Origin: Pseudorasbora parva
Taxonomy: Eukaryota; Chordata; Actinopteri; Cypriniformes; Gobionidae
Assembly (NCBI RefSeq): GCF_024679245.1
Contig: NC_090179.1
Span: 5,275,320 to 5,339,319, forward strand
Direction of reading: 5' to 3'
Length of the DNA stretch: 64,000 nt
Both the position numbers and the translations under genes were made by a program. The notes beneath the pieces were generated by a model that worked only from the letters and a program-made list of their open reading frames with translations, was not told where the DNA came from and searched no databases. Positions within the stretch are counted from its first letter, which is position 1. The number at the start of each line of letters is the position of its first letter. Shown one piece after another: positions 11,893 through 24,600 of this stretch.

Positions 11893-11956
11893 ATGAGGAG
11901 CTGGGTCCGACAAGGCAAGAAGTTTAGATTGTTTCATCCTGCCAGAGGCGTTTCAG
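11893..11956 (+). CDS. Candidate alternative first coding exon of the septin gene
   Basis: ATG at 11893 starts 21 codons (MRSWVRQGKKFRLFHPARG and VS) that are basic and aromatic. The exon ends TTTCAG followed by GTGAGA, a strong donor in phase 1. An acceptor GGCAG at 13483-13487, in the exon that follows, is phase-compatible and would add the tail E-C-S-V-A of septin exon 1. The joined product would keep the septin frame. The alternative is that translation starts at 13481 on a separate transcript. This is inference from phase and position, with no transcript seen. Confidence 0.4.
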
Positions 11957-13480
11957 GTGAGATTTGTGTGCGTGTTGGGATGAATGTGGAATACGGGCAT
12001 CATTATCTTTTGGGCTCACTGTCCTTCATTTATTTGACTTTATTTCATTTGTGCTGGAGTGGATGTCTTATTCTGCTTAGTCTTTTCCACTAGAACAATC
12101 TGAGAACATATTTAATGAATAAGACGATGTTGCTGATGTTGCCAGCTCCGCGTTGTTTAAATATCAAACGCACTGGCTCATCTGTTCCCCCATGGGTGTG
12201 CTGGTCTGAAAACCAGGAGTGTTCAGGAGCATTGCTGGAGCGTTGATGTGTTGAGGAACTGAAAACCACTGACCATTGACCAACACAAACCTTTTTTTTT
12301 GTCATTAAACTAGCAAAAGTGGATTGGGACACGCTCTAAGTGCACCTGCGTCATGCGCTCAGATGTTTTTTTAGAACAGGGCCCATGATGACCAAACTCC
12401 AGCACATCTGTAACGTCTCAATAATATTAACTGTATGTCCAAGTAGGCTGAGCTAAAATGTTGATGTTAGACTTGAGACAAACTTAAGGAATAATGCTTT
12501 ACCATGAAGACATTTCAGCATTTTCATTACCTTACATCACATCACATCACGGAAAGCTAGCGTTTTGGCATTATACTGCCCAGTTTGTTTCTGGAGGCCG
12601 TGCCTTCAGTATCGAGCAGTGATTTGAAATAGGCCAGTGAAGCCTGTGGTGATGGAGATTGAACATTGATCTCTGCAGCTCACGTGCGATGTAAAGCAGG
12701 TCACCGTCACCTAATCTGTGAAGCTCTTCATTAGTGCTGTTAGTCAAGTCAACCGTTACTATTGCTATTGTTTTAGCAGTATAGCATAATTATAAATCAC
12801 TAGATTGATTTATAGGTTTATAATCTCTAGTCCCGCCTCTTAAAGCCATCAGACTGTGATGATCATCATAGTTACCCTCTACCAATACTCATTTTCATCA
12901 CTAAAATTCAAAGGGCCGGCAACATTTTTTTTTCTTTCATTTTCTGTTTTTTTTTTTTTTATTATTGTTTGGCTTTAATTATTCATAATGACGCTGTCAA
13001 TTAATGCTAGCATGTAGGTTTCCTCAGAATGTGTGCATTAGACATTTGACAGGTTGTTTCATTATTACTGGCATAAAACATTTGGTTAGGTGTGTGTTGG
13101 CAAATTCTGTTCAAACACCAACAAAATGTGATAATGTATTGGTATCATGTGATGGTTTTTGACTTTTTGCATATACGGTAGCATATTTAGTCCCTAGGAC
13201 ACACTGAAATGTCTCTGTCGTCCATGCTACATCTCTACCTGATGATCCTGAGAGTAGCTCCAGTGGCCAACAATGTTGCGCACCAGCATCTTCTGCTTTT
13301 ATGTCCATTGGCTGCATCAATACCTGTTGCATTAATGTAATCGTTTCATCTTTTTCTTTTTCTTTCACCTCCCTCGCCATCCTTTCCACCAAACATTACT
13401 CCCATGTAACATTCATGCCCTTGTTCTCGGTCTGTACCCGCTGTGCACCTCCTCTCCTCCCCTGTCTCTTGTGGTTGGAG

Positions 13481-14129
13481 ATGGCAGAGTGCTCAGTAGC
13501 TCCAGTAGCGATGGAGGACAGTGACCGTGAGACCGACTCGGCATCAGATGAGCAGGACTCTGTGCCAACGTCACCTGAGCCCAGGATGCATGAAGTGGAA
13601 AAGGTACTGGTGCATCTCTACAAGAGTTTTCCCCCCTCCTACTTTGTTGGGTCCGTTTGAGCTCTTACGGCTTAGGATGACCCCAGATGACTACCCTTAG
13701 ATGTAGGCATTACATGAGGAGACGCTATAAAGGCAGTCCTGTTGTTGCCACATTTTGACCAGCCGTTCCTCCATCTCTGTTGCCCACTGGACACATACAG
13801 CTACTTGTTTTTTCCCAATCTCCGTCTCCTTGTAAACTTGTCTCTCATTGACTATTGTGGAAGTACTGATAATAGTCGTAATCATCCCGATTTAAAATCC
13901 TCAATATCACGTTTGATATTGATATTGTCAGATTAAAGGGTACATAACACACAGTTTCTGCCAGTCTCATGTTAAACTTGAGTACCTATAGAGTAGTATT
14001 GCATCCTTCATATCTCAGAAGAGTCTTTAGTTTTATCAGATTTATAAAAGACAGATACGCCGTACCGATTCTTTTCAAAAATAGCTGAGCTTGTGCAGGT
14101 GGGCAGTGGGCAGAGGTAAACACACACAC

Positions 14130-14228
<99 letters not shown>

Positions 14229-17200
14229 ACACTATGGCATTATCCCTGTATATTCACTTGGTGAATTATTGGTGGTGTTCGAATTGTATGCACTTACACA
14301 CCGATTACCAACAAAACACACACATTTGATGCAGTTTCACTCACTGCCTGCGGTTTCCACTCATGACTGGGAACAAACACACACACTTGCAGAACTATTA
14401 CACTATTAAACACTATTTCCTTAACACGGGGTTATTTTGTAAGCTGAACAGTTATCTTTCCCACACAATCAGAAACACTCTTCTTTAGTGACATTGTTGA
14501 TTTCATGGTCTAAAACACAATGCCAGTGCCACCAGTGGCTCCCGTAACCTGAACGCAGCTCAATGATGGACGTGCTCTTGCTCTCGCTCTGGTTGATGTC
14601 CGCACATGCATTATCGGGAGACCAGCCCATACAAGGAATTCCACCCTTTATGATGTCTAACAGGGAAATACTCTAAAAAACTTTCAGAAACGTGTTTTCA
14701 AATCCTGAAGGAGTGTATTTGGCACAGAAATACTGTTTTGTTTTTGAAACTTTGGCAATGTTAAGCATCAGAATCCATCTCTTTACCAGTGTAAATAAGT
14801 CAGAATGCATTAAATAGCATTAGACCCCAGATCAGATCAGACCCTTTAAGATTTGGTCTGTAAACACTTCACTTTACCAGATAATCCGGGGGCTAACATT
14901 GGAACTAAATGATGCCCTCTACGTTTTTTTTTTTAATCTGAATGTCAGGAGGGGCAAATTGGCCATAGATCCAGCTAAAACTCCAGTACTCTATTCTTGG
15001 CTTAAGACAGAAGTTATGTCAAACGACCAGTCAGATTAGGCCAATCGCAAATGCAGTTCTGTAGAGCCAGTTGTAATGAAGGTTATGCTGTAATAGCATG
15101 ATGGCAAATAACGCTGTATTTATACCAGGGAGACCAGTGGGATACACAAAGATGCTTTGACTCTAATGGAGAAGAGGAGTACATCCGCCCAATCCACTGC
15201 AAACTCACACTTGGCTCTGAAATGCACCATCACATCAAGTCTTCAAGGGCAATGCAAATCTCACAGTTTTTTCTTGTTGCAATCGGAAACAAAACATATT
15301 ACAGATGTCAAATGAGTTGCAAAAGCCATTTAATGTTGACTTTAAAATATTTTTCCTATTAGATGTGGCTTTGAACTCTTATATGGCACACATCAGTTTG
15401 GCAGTAGAGAAACCATGAAAATGAATTCAGTGAGAAGAACTGTCTGTCTGTCTAGTGTTTCCCTGCCTTCGACTCGAGACACTGGGAGCATCCCTGAGAC
15501 CCTACGTAGGGCAAGCAGTTTGGAGAACGGATTCAGTAATAAATGTTATAGACGGACAGCAGGCAGGACTCATATAGGACATCTGTTCAGTTCAGTGTTT
15601 GTGTCTTCCAGGTTGTAGCAACAGATTGACCATATGACCATCAAATCATGCTCATGCCTGCATCTCAAACACAGATTCACTGCACCACAGTACATTATGT
15701 AGCTGGACAGAAACCTGAGAGGGTCACGTGCAGTCTTTAGTTTTGCATCACAGCCTTCTCTGAACAGGTTTCCCAAGATAACTAGGCCATTGTTAGAGTT
15801 TAATGACAGTAATGCAGTTAGATATGGTTGTCAGTCATGTTTGAGTGTTTAATAGTGTTCTGAACTCATTAAAGGTGGGGTAAGTGTTATTTCAATACTG
15901 TTTTACAAAACGGACTCGGGCTGAGTCTAATAACAAACTTATAGCCAATCAGTATGTAAGGGGCGTGTCTACTATTGACGGTGAGAAGAAGAGAGAGCTC
16001 AGTCAGTGCAGGTCATTATTCAAAACACACGAGTCACACAGGACAGACATTAGCTGAGAACTGTCCGGTTGTTAAGGCTGACGTCACGCGGCAGTGCTTC
16101 CGGGTCCAAACGCTCTGTCTTATACCACAAGAAAAACTACAAACGGTGCTAATATACACACACAATGTGGTGTAATACTACAAAAAAATTATAATAATAA
16201 CCTTTTTCTCCATACCAAAATTCCAGATGGCCAGACAGTGATTGATCTTTTATAAATTGTTAAAATATTAATGTCTGTAACGCTGTGACCATAGAGAATG
16301 TTGTGTAGACTGTAAGTATTTAAAATGTTTAACTTTTTTTAATCTTTAATGTTTAATATGAAAAAATAGCGCTCTTAATGGGCGTCAATGGCATTCTCAA
16401 GTGAAACGAGTTGAGGCTTGGACCCAGAAATGGCGTTCCTTACGTCACGACTTAACAAGCGGATATATGCTGGCTTTTGCTTGACTGTGCTTGTGTGTCA
16501 TGTTCACTTTTTTGCGATCGTATTGTGTCTTACTTCAGCGATGATAAAGACCCATTTCCACACCGTATGGGGCATCTAAATCTCCTCAATGTCTGTTTCA
16601 AGATCAGCTCACAAAATGTGTCTGACAAGTAAGATATTATACTCCTAATAAATGTTTGTTTCCTCTTTTCATGACCTTTATAACCCTCGTCCGGTCATAA
16701 ATGTAATATGTTGTTAGCTGGACTGTCGCGCTTGTGTAGGCTACTTTCGAGTTGTCATGAGTACGTTTTTTGTTTTTGTGATGGAAGGGGTGACTTTTTC
16801 ATTGAATATTCGACCTGGATTAGTAAAACAGATTCTGCTGTAGTTGTTGCCTGAGTTACATATGTGTGGGGCGGAGCTATCATAATAGGGGCGAGACTAG
16901 GAGTAGGGGCGTGTTTGTTTTGGTGATTGGAAATAACATCGGTTACCAGAAAGCACTTACCTCACCTTTAAGTTCACTCCTCAGAAGCTCATTAAAGAGC
17001 ATAAACCAAGCCTTTCCCTTTGCTGATGTGTTCTTTAACGTTGGGATGTCTGCTCACGTGTCTCGTCAATCTGCTGTGGAGCGACTCAAATCTGGAGTGT
17101 GTCTGCACTCCTCTATAGGGGTGTGTGGAGCAGGAATCTTCACTCTTTACTTTCACAACAGCATTGATTCTGTCATGATCAATGCAGCAGCTCGTGTGCA

Positions 17201-18575
17201 GGGAGTATCAATGGCATCCGTGTTGTGTCTTGATGTCTTGCGTCTTGTGTTGACACTAACAGCAGTGGTGTAGACGTTTGCGCTCCAGTTTTACTACTCA
17301 TTTACTACTAATGTCATTTTCTATACATAATGTCTTTCCAATCTTTTACCATGGTAACCTTCATTTCTGTCTAAATGTTTCACTGATGGAGATTCCATTT
17401 ACTGCGTTATTCTCTAGTAAATGAGTGTTTACCATGGTAATATTTTGTAAGGACATGCACAGTGTTTTGTATCTAACCACTAAATGGTCTATTCTCTTTT
17501 TGCTTCTCTTCTCCTTGACCTTGACTTTCCCTATTAAACCGCTTCTGCACCCACCCATATGTTCTGGCCCGACCCCTAACTTGCCCAATCCCCTCCTGAC
17601 CTCAGCACTTCCCTAAGGAAGACTCGGAAGACTCGGAGCTGGAGCACATCATGGGACATCACCCGCCCAGAGAGGGTCACCCATTCTCCCACCACGGGCC
17701 CCAAAAGGTTGATAGTGAGGGTGAGGCTCACAGCAGGCCTCACACCCCAGGAACACCCACCTTCCTGAGGCCTGCAGCGGCACCCAGGGGCCCCGGAGAG
17801 ATAGACCAAGGGGCTCAGCGGGGCCATGTGGACTTTAGCCTGCCGTCTCCTATCAGCCCATCCAGGCCTAAAAGCCCCTGGGGTCGCTATGACCCCTATG
17901 ACACTAATGAGGTAATGAATGCCGGGTAGAGAAGGTCTGATTTCCATCACGAGCGTCCGTGCACAAACACCTTGAAATATCATTCCCAGCAACTTCGAGA
18001 ATGTACCATGGTATTCTTTAAAGTTTCTTGAATGGTAATCTTTCAGTACCGCGGGACTTATCAAAGTACGTTTTGTGAGGGATATCAGTAGCCCGGTTAT
18101 CGCTCTTAGTTTTTGTTCTGAATTGGATGCATATTTTCATTCTTGAGATTGTGTTTCGTCTGTCACTTCCTTTTTGGAAGGATGGATTTACATTTTAATG
18201 GCATGTTTTTGAGCGAGTCCTGTTGGTGGTCTAGAGCATGTTTGTAAAAGATGATAATTAAAGGCGTGAAGCCCTTTTTGGGTTTATGACGCTCCACCCC
18301 ACATTTACTTCAGTCCAAAGCCTGGCATGTGTGGTTTGCCTCCCAGAGAGAAACTCTCACAATGTCTGTCAGCTCCTTCTCTCTGTTATGATAATAAGAG
18401 ATATCGCCTACAAACTGAGGGCGGACATTTCACTACGCTAAATTTGGCAATACTTGATTCTTGGGTCATCTCTCTATGAACTTGAGTCTTTGAGATTTTT
18501 TTTCACAAAATGAAAAAGATTTTGTTTATTTTAGTATTTTTATTTTATTTTTATTTAATCATATTAATATTATTT

Positions 18576-18669
<94 letters not shown>

Positions 18670-21600
18670 TCCTCTCTCTCTCTCTCTCTCTGTAGGACCA
18701 GGACAAGGAGTATGTGGGATTTGCTACTTTGCCAAATCAGGTTCACCGCAAATCTGTGAAGAAGGGCTTTGACTTCACTTTAATGGTAGCAGGTAATTTC
18801 AACTTCACATCTGTGAAAATTAGCTTCAAAACAAACTGTGTGAATAGTGTGTGTTCTCCTTTTTCTGCATATAAAAGGTATAGTTCACTCAAAAATATTT
18901 TAGTGAACCATCATGCTGTTCAAAAACGGACTGCTCTTTGAGGCTGTTGAGCTCAAAATGGCAAAAAAGCATCATAAAGTGTCATAACATTAGTCTGTAT
19001 GACTCAAGCACTCTTATGGAGATATAATCTGATATTCACCGAATATCTCCCCCTCCACTCCATTCAGACATGTAGTCAGTTTGAAGGACAGTGACGAGAC
19101 AAATCTGTGTATTGACTTCAAACTTGGTGCGGCACACGTTTGTTAGAAATGAAGACAAGATTTACGTTTTTTGGGGTGAACTGTTCCTTTACTATCAAGG
19201 GTGTCACTGATTGAAGTTTTTGTTCCTCACAGGAGAGTCAGGTTTAGGAAAGTCCACGCTGGTCAACAGTCTGTTCCTTACAGATCTCTACAAAGACCGA
19301 AAGCTGCTCAATGCTGAAGGTGAGTTCATCCCTCGCCGTTGTTTGCTGTGAGTGTTGCTGTATGTTCTGATGGCTGTTTTGTTGGCAGAGAGGATCACTC
19401 AGACGGTGGAGATCACCAAACACACAGTGGACATTGAGGAGAAGGGCGTCAAACTGAAGCTCACTATCGTGGACACACCAGGATTCGGGGATGCTGTCAA
19501 TAACACTGAATGGTACATACATGGCGTCTTTGATTCTGCATACAGTAACATGATGCATGCTAATCTCATGATATTCACGTTCTATAAGGCCTCACACCGA
19601 ATACTACAATGATATATAAATACTTGATGCTGACATTATCCCAGCAAGCAAAAAAATCTCACCGTCTCGGTTAACTATAGACCTGATATAGTCCGGCTAT
19701 GAGTAACACGCTTCTTGCCGAAATAACCTTGTATTTGTTTGCATGTCATTTCTTACCAAAATAACTTTAGATGTATGATATTCCATCATGTAAGCAAAGT
19801 CAACAGTGATCACAAGGTGTTTGCTTTCATTTCTTCGACATGTTCATATTCTAGATCAGTGGTTCTAGATGACTAGTCTATTCTAAGGTTAGACATCTAT
19901 AACATTTTCGCTGACAGCCTAAATTTTGCCTTGTTTTAGCCTAGACGTTTGGACTGTGTTTGGGCAGCTTTTAGATCTCCTTTAAATGCAAAAATGCTTG
20001 CTGGGACACCTAATTCACAAGTCACGTAAACATCACAATGTGTAAACGGTATGTTTTCAGCTGGAAGTCAGTGGCAGACTACATAGACCAACAGTTTGAG
20101 CAGTACTTCAGAGATGAGAGCGGACTGAACCGCAAGAACATTCAGGATAACCGAGTGCACTGCTGTCTCTACTTCATTTCACCCTTCGGTCACGGGTATG
20201 TGTGTCGTCAGATCTGATCAGCCCTTTGACTTCTTCATGCCTGTGTGGTGTAGTGGCTGAAGCTCAAGGCTGGTAGCTGCTATTCAAACTCAATAAGGCC
20301 AGCTATAGCTCATCTTACTCATCTCTATAGTATGTGTACTGTAAAGCATATGCTTTCATGCAAGACATAATCCATCTTATAATGCCTATTTCACTCACTT
20401 TAATGTGCTTTTATATGTCTTTTGTATTTGGAGAGCAACTAGATCAAGCTTGATGTTGGTCTGAAATACTAATTCCAGACTCATGACTTTTAAAGTCATA
20501 CAGTATAAAGCAACAGTCCTACTTTAATGTCAGTCATGTGGCACAGTGTTCTGTCTCAGAGAGAGATATACCAGTTAAAAAGTAACCACAATGCATCTGT
20601 GCCCTCTGCTGGTCATGTCTGATCTGTGACAGGAAGGCAAGCCAAGTCAACATGTTGTTATTTTAGCTATTACACACATAAACACAGTTACTCCAGCACC
20701 AATGACAGAGAAATCAAACAGCTAGCAATAATTTGCTCATATACGTCTAGTTTGTGCTGTTGTGTGGTGATTATCGTCACTGTGTGTTTGCATCAGTTTA
20801 AGGCCTCTGGACGTGGAGTTCATGAAGGCTCTTCATGAGAAGGTCAACATTGTTCCTGTACTAGCTAAAGCTGACACACTCACGCCAATGGAGGTCAAGA
20901 AAAAGAAAATCAAGGCAAGTGTCCAAGTTGTCAAATGCTGTCACGCGTGTTGTTTGTGTATCAGCCGTGGGCTTATTTCAGTTTCAAACCCTTCCTGCTC
21001 CAGCAGATTCGAGAAGAGATCGAACAGTACGGAATAAAGATCTACCAGTTTCCAGACTGTGATTCAGATGAAGATGAGGACTTCAAACAGCAAGACCAAG
21101 AGCTCAAGGTTCGTGTCCTGAGCCAGTGAAAGAGAGAGAGAAAATGTGTGTGTGCTTTGCGGAGTATGCATAAGTCCAGTCAGTTCGTTCAACAAAAATA
21201 ACTGTTAATAATAATAATAATAATAATACAATAATCAAAATAATAGTTTTGCTGCTGTTTCAGTTAAGCTGAGTTTTCTGCTGATTCTGAGTGACAGAAT
21301 CTCAAAACAGAAAAAAACAGCCATATGCAGCATAATGAGCTATAAGCAGCAAAATATGGTCAAGTACCATCCAACACACGTTTCATTGCAGTCTTCAGTA
21401 TTCAAACTTATTTCAACCCTTTTAGATTTGTTCATTCCAAACCTCAAATAAACTGAATAGGTAAAAACACACCCCTTATCATGTCTAAAAGGCTTATTTT
21501 ATCGGAGGATTAAGGCCCCTTTTGTACCATTTGTGGAACGTGCCATCCCTAAAGCTTGATCTCCTCCTGTAGGACAGCATTCCCTTTGCCGTGATCGGCA

Positions 21601-24600
21601 GTAACACAGTAGTGGAAGCGAAAGGCAAGAGGGTTCGAGGACGTCTGTACCCCTGGGGAATCGTTGAAGGTATGATATCCAAGAACAAAAGAGTTTCCAC
21701 TATGTCAGTGAAACATACAGGCGTTACAACATTATTTGATGATAATTTAATAGATTGGATATGTACTGTGTGTTTGTGTGTGTTTGCTGGACAGTGGAGA
21801 ACCCAGCACACTGCGACTTTGTGAAGTTGAGGAACATGTTGGTACGAACGCACATGCAAGATCTGAAGGATGTGACCCGGGAAACCCACTACGAGAACTA
21901 CAGAGCCCACTGCATCCAGAGTATGACCCGCATGGTGGTGAAAGAACGCAACCGCAAGTACGTGATTCAGGCTGAAGAAGCGGCGTTGTCACGCTGTATC
22001 AGCTTTTGTTTTGAACAACCGTGGCCCCAAAAAGTATTTAAAAACTTAAGTCACATATGATATCTACATTAAGACAAGAAGAGTCATTTTTACACACTGA
22101 ATATAGCACCTTTCCACAGCTCAAAGTACATTTCAGGGAAAACAAAGATTCAATACAAAATACAACACACCAAGTCCATATGATCGAAAATACATTACAA
22201 ATAGATATGTTTTTAACTGGTCCTAAAAGTAGACAGAGAAGAGGGTACAAAAACTTCAATAGCTTACAATGACTTCAGTCATTACTAGAGAGTTATCATG
22301 CTTTTCGTTTTCGTCAAATAACTAGTAATTCCTTCAGAAGGATGTAGTAATAATTCAGTCATTACTAGTGGGTTAGCATGATCTTCACTGTAGAAATCAT
22401 TATATATTGTGTTTACTGTCATTAATTGTTCTTAGTAATCCACTGGGAGGAATGAAAAATAGTTATTGATTAGCTAATAGTGAATTACCTCATTCAACTG
22501 AGTGCTATTACTTACTAATATATTAATCAGAATTTCTTGTTTGTTAATAGCAGTTATGAATGTTAATATTGTGTTACTCATTTGCTCCTGCGTACTGAGA
22601 ACTCTTAATAACAGGACAGCGGAGGAGGATTTGACATGAACCCCATCAATATCAAAGCACAGGTCTATTCTTATGGCTGGTGTAGTAGAGCCGGTCAACA
22701 ATATTTCAGTTTTGTATTATTCAGTTTAAGAAATTTGAGGGACAGTCAGTGTTTGATATCCCCAATATATGCAGTAAGTAAATATGGAATACACGGCATA
22801 TCAAAGGTGGTGGTGCATGGACGTAACGGTGTAAATAAAGTTCAAACTTACATGGCTATGTATGATGTCACCGAGAGCATGCATGTCGATGATTAAAAAA
22901 AAGTAATGGACCAAAAACTGAACCCTGAGGAGCACCATGTGTTAGAGGAGCAGAGGCGGATTTGTACCCTTATAGTGAGGATATCATAGTACCATAGTAC
23001 AATACCTTTTGTTGTTGAGGCTTGAGGTGAGCCAGGGAAGATCTTAACCAATGATGCCAATTTCAGAAAGTCGAGGGAGGAGAATATCACAACATGGTCT
23101 CTTTGGAAAAACGTACCTTTGGCAATATTTTTGCAAAATACGTACCAATACGTACATATCACTGAAGTTTCCAACAGAAATTTCTTACACATTAATGATT
23201 ACAGGGGATGATGATAGATCAATGACTTCAGTTTTCACGTGGCTCTTTGAACAATATTGTCCTTAATTATTTTATTTTTTTACAATTCTGTACTTGCAAT
23301 GCTGAGAGCTTGGGTTTGAATCATGTGAAAGTCGAGTCACAGTTAAAGAGCTCAAAGACGAGTTCAAAACACAAGTTAAACTGGCATGGTTACGATTGCA
23401 TTTTTTCATATTTGCTTTTGTTAACACTATTGGGTAGGATTAGGGTTTAGTGCCAACCACTGGAAATTTCAGTCCAGAACTGCAGTGATATGTACAAAAA
23501 CCAGATTCATTTTCATCTGTTCCTGAAACGCACTTTTAGCGCCACTCACTGGACATTTCACTCTGAAACTGTCATGAAACGTGCAGGACACAATGTGTTT
23601 TTTGTTTTGCAAAAATTTTGCCACAGGCAGATTTTTCCAATGAGCCTGGGCTGGAATATCATCACAGGCAGTGTCAAACTCGGTCTTAGTTCAAGGAGAA
23701 TTAGGATGTTTATAAACCTAGAATCGACAGACAGGAGGATGTCATTGACCACTGAATAAGAGCTGATTCTGTGCTGTGTGAAGGCCAGAATCCAGACCGG
23801 AACGGTTCAAAAACACCATTTGCAATTAGGTAAGATCATACTTTGGCTAATATTTTGGCTGTGAATGAAAAATTGGAGAATAATTTGTAATTGTTAATAT
23901 TTAGATGATTCTAAGCCATATTTCTTATGGATGGCAGGTGCTAGGTTATATATGGAGAACACACATTTAAAGTAAAACAGTGGGTGAGGAGTCAAATAAA
24001 ATTAGACTTCATAATTAGTTAAGGTGAAAGAGAGAATATTTTGAGTGAGCTGCCAATGACTCAATCTTTGGCAAAGGATTCAGGGATTGCTTTCAGTTTG
24101 TCTGTATAAAACTGAAGGAAGCCATTGACAAGCTCATGAGAGCCAGAGATAGCATGTTCTGGAGAGTTAGTGAACTTGTTTATCATAGTAAAAAGTGCTT
24201 TGGGTCTGCATGTAGAGTTCTTAATAGTGGAAGAGAGAAATAAGACGTGTGAAGCAGTGACAGTTCTGCGGTAATCAAGGAAACCCTCTGTTTATAGCAG
24301 AGAATGCAAAGCAAGTTCAGTTTTCATGTACAATATTTCAGGCAATGACTTTTAAAGTTCATAGCTCAGAGTTCGCAGTTGAACCAGGATTATGCATGAG
24401 TGGATGAAACCAGCCTAGTTTTAACAGCAGCACGCTTCTCAGGTCTTTGGGAAATAATATTATTATAGAGGCAACACATTTCTAATGGACAGTGAGATTA
24501 TAGAAAGCCTGACAAAGTAGAGGCCCTTTGGAAACAGTAGTGGGTTCACTGAACTGATTTTACGGTAGGAAGGTATTTTTCCATACCTGATAGAAATTGT

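Noticed and set aside
13986..14232. Cys/Val-repeat frames over CA arrays, and similar ones at 54558, 61373 and elsewhere
   Set aside because: They are translations of dinucleotide repeats.
16866..17273. 135-codon frame in septin intron 1
   Set aside because: It starts in a TTAA-flanked element, has no domain and no splice support.
19244..19558. Minus-strand frame over septin exons
   Set aside because: It covers two exons and an intron of the septin gene in antisense and has no domain.
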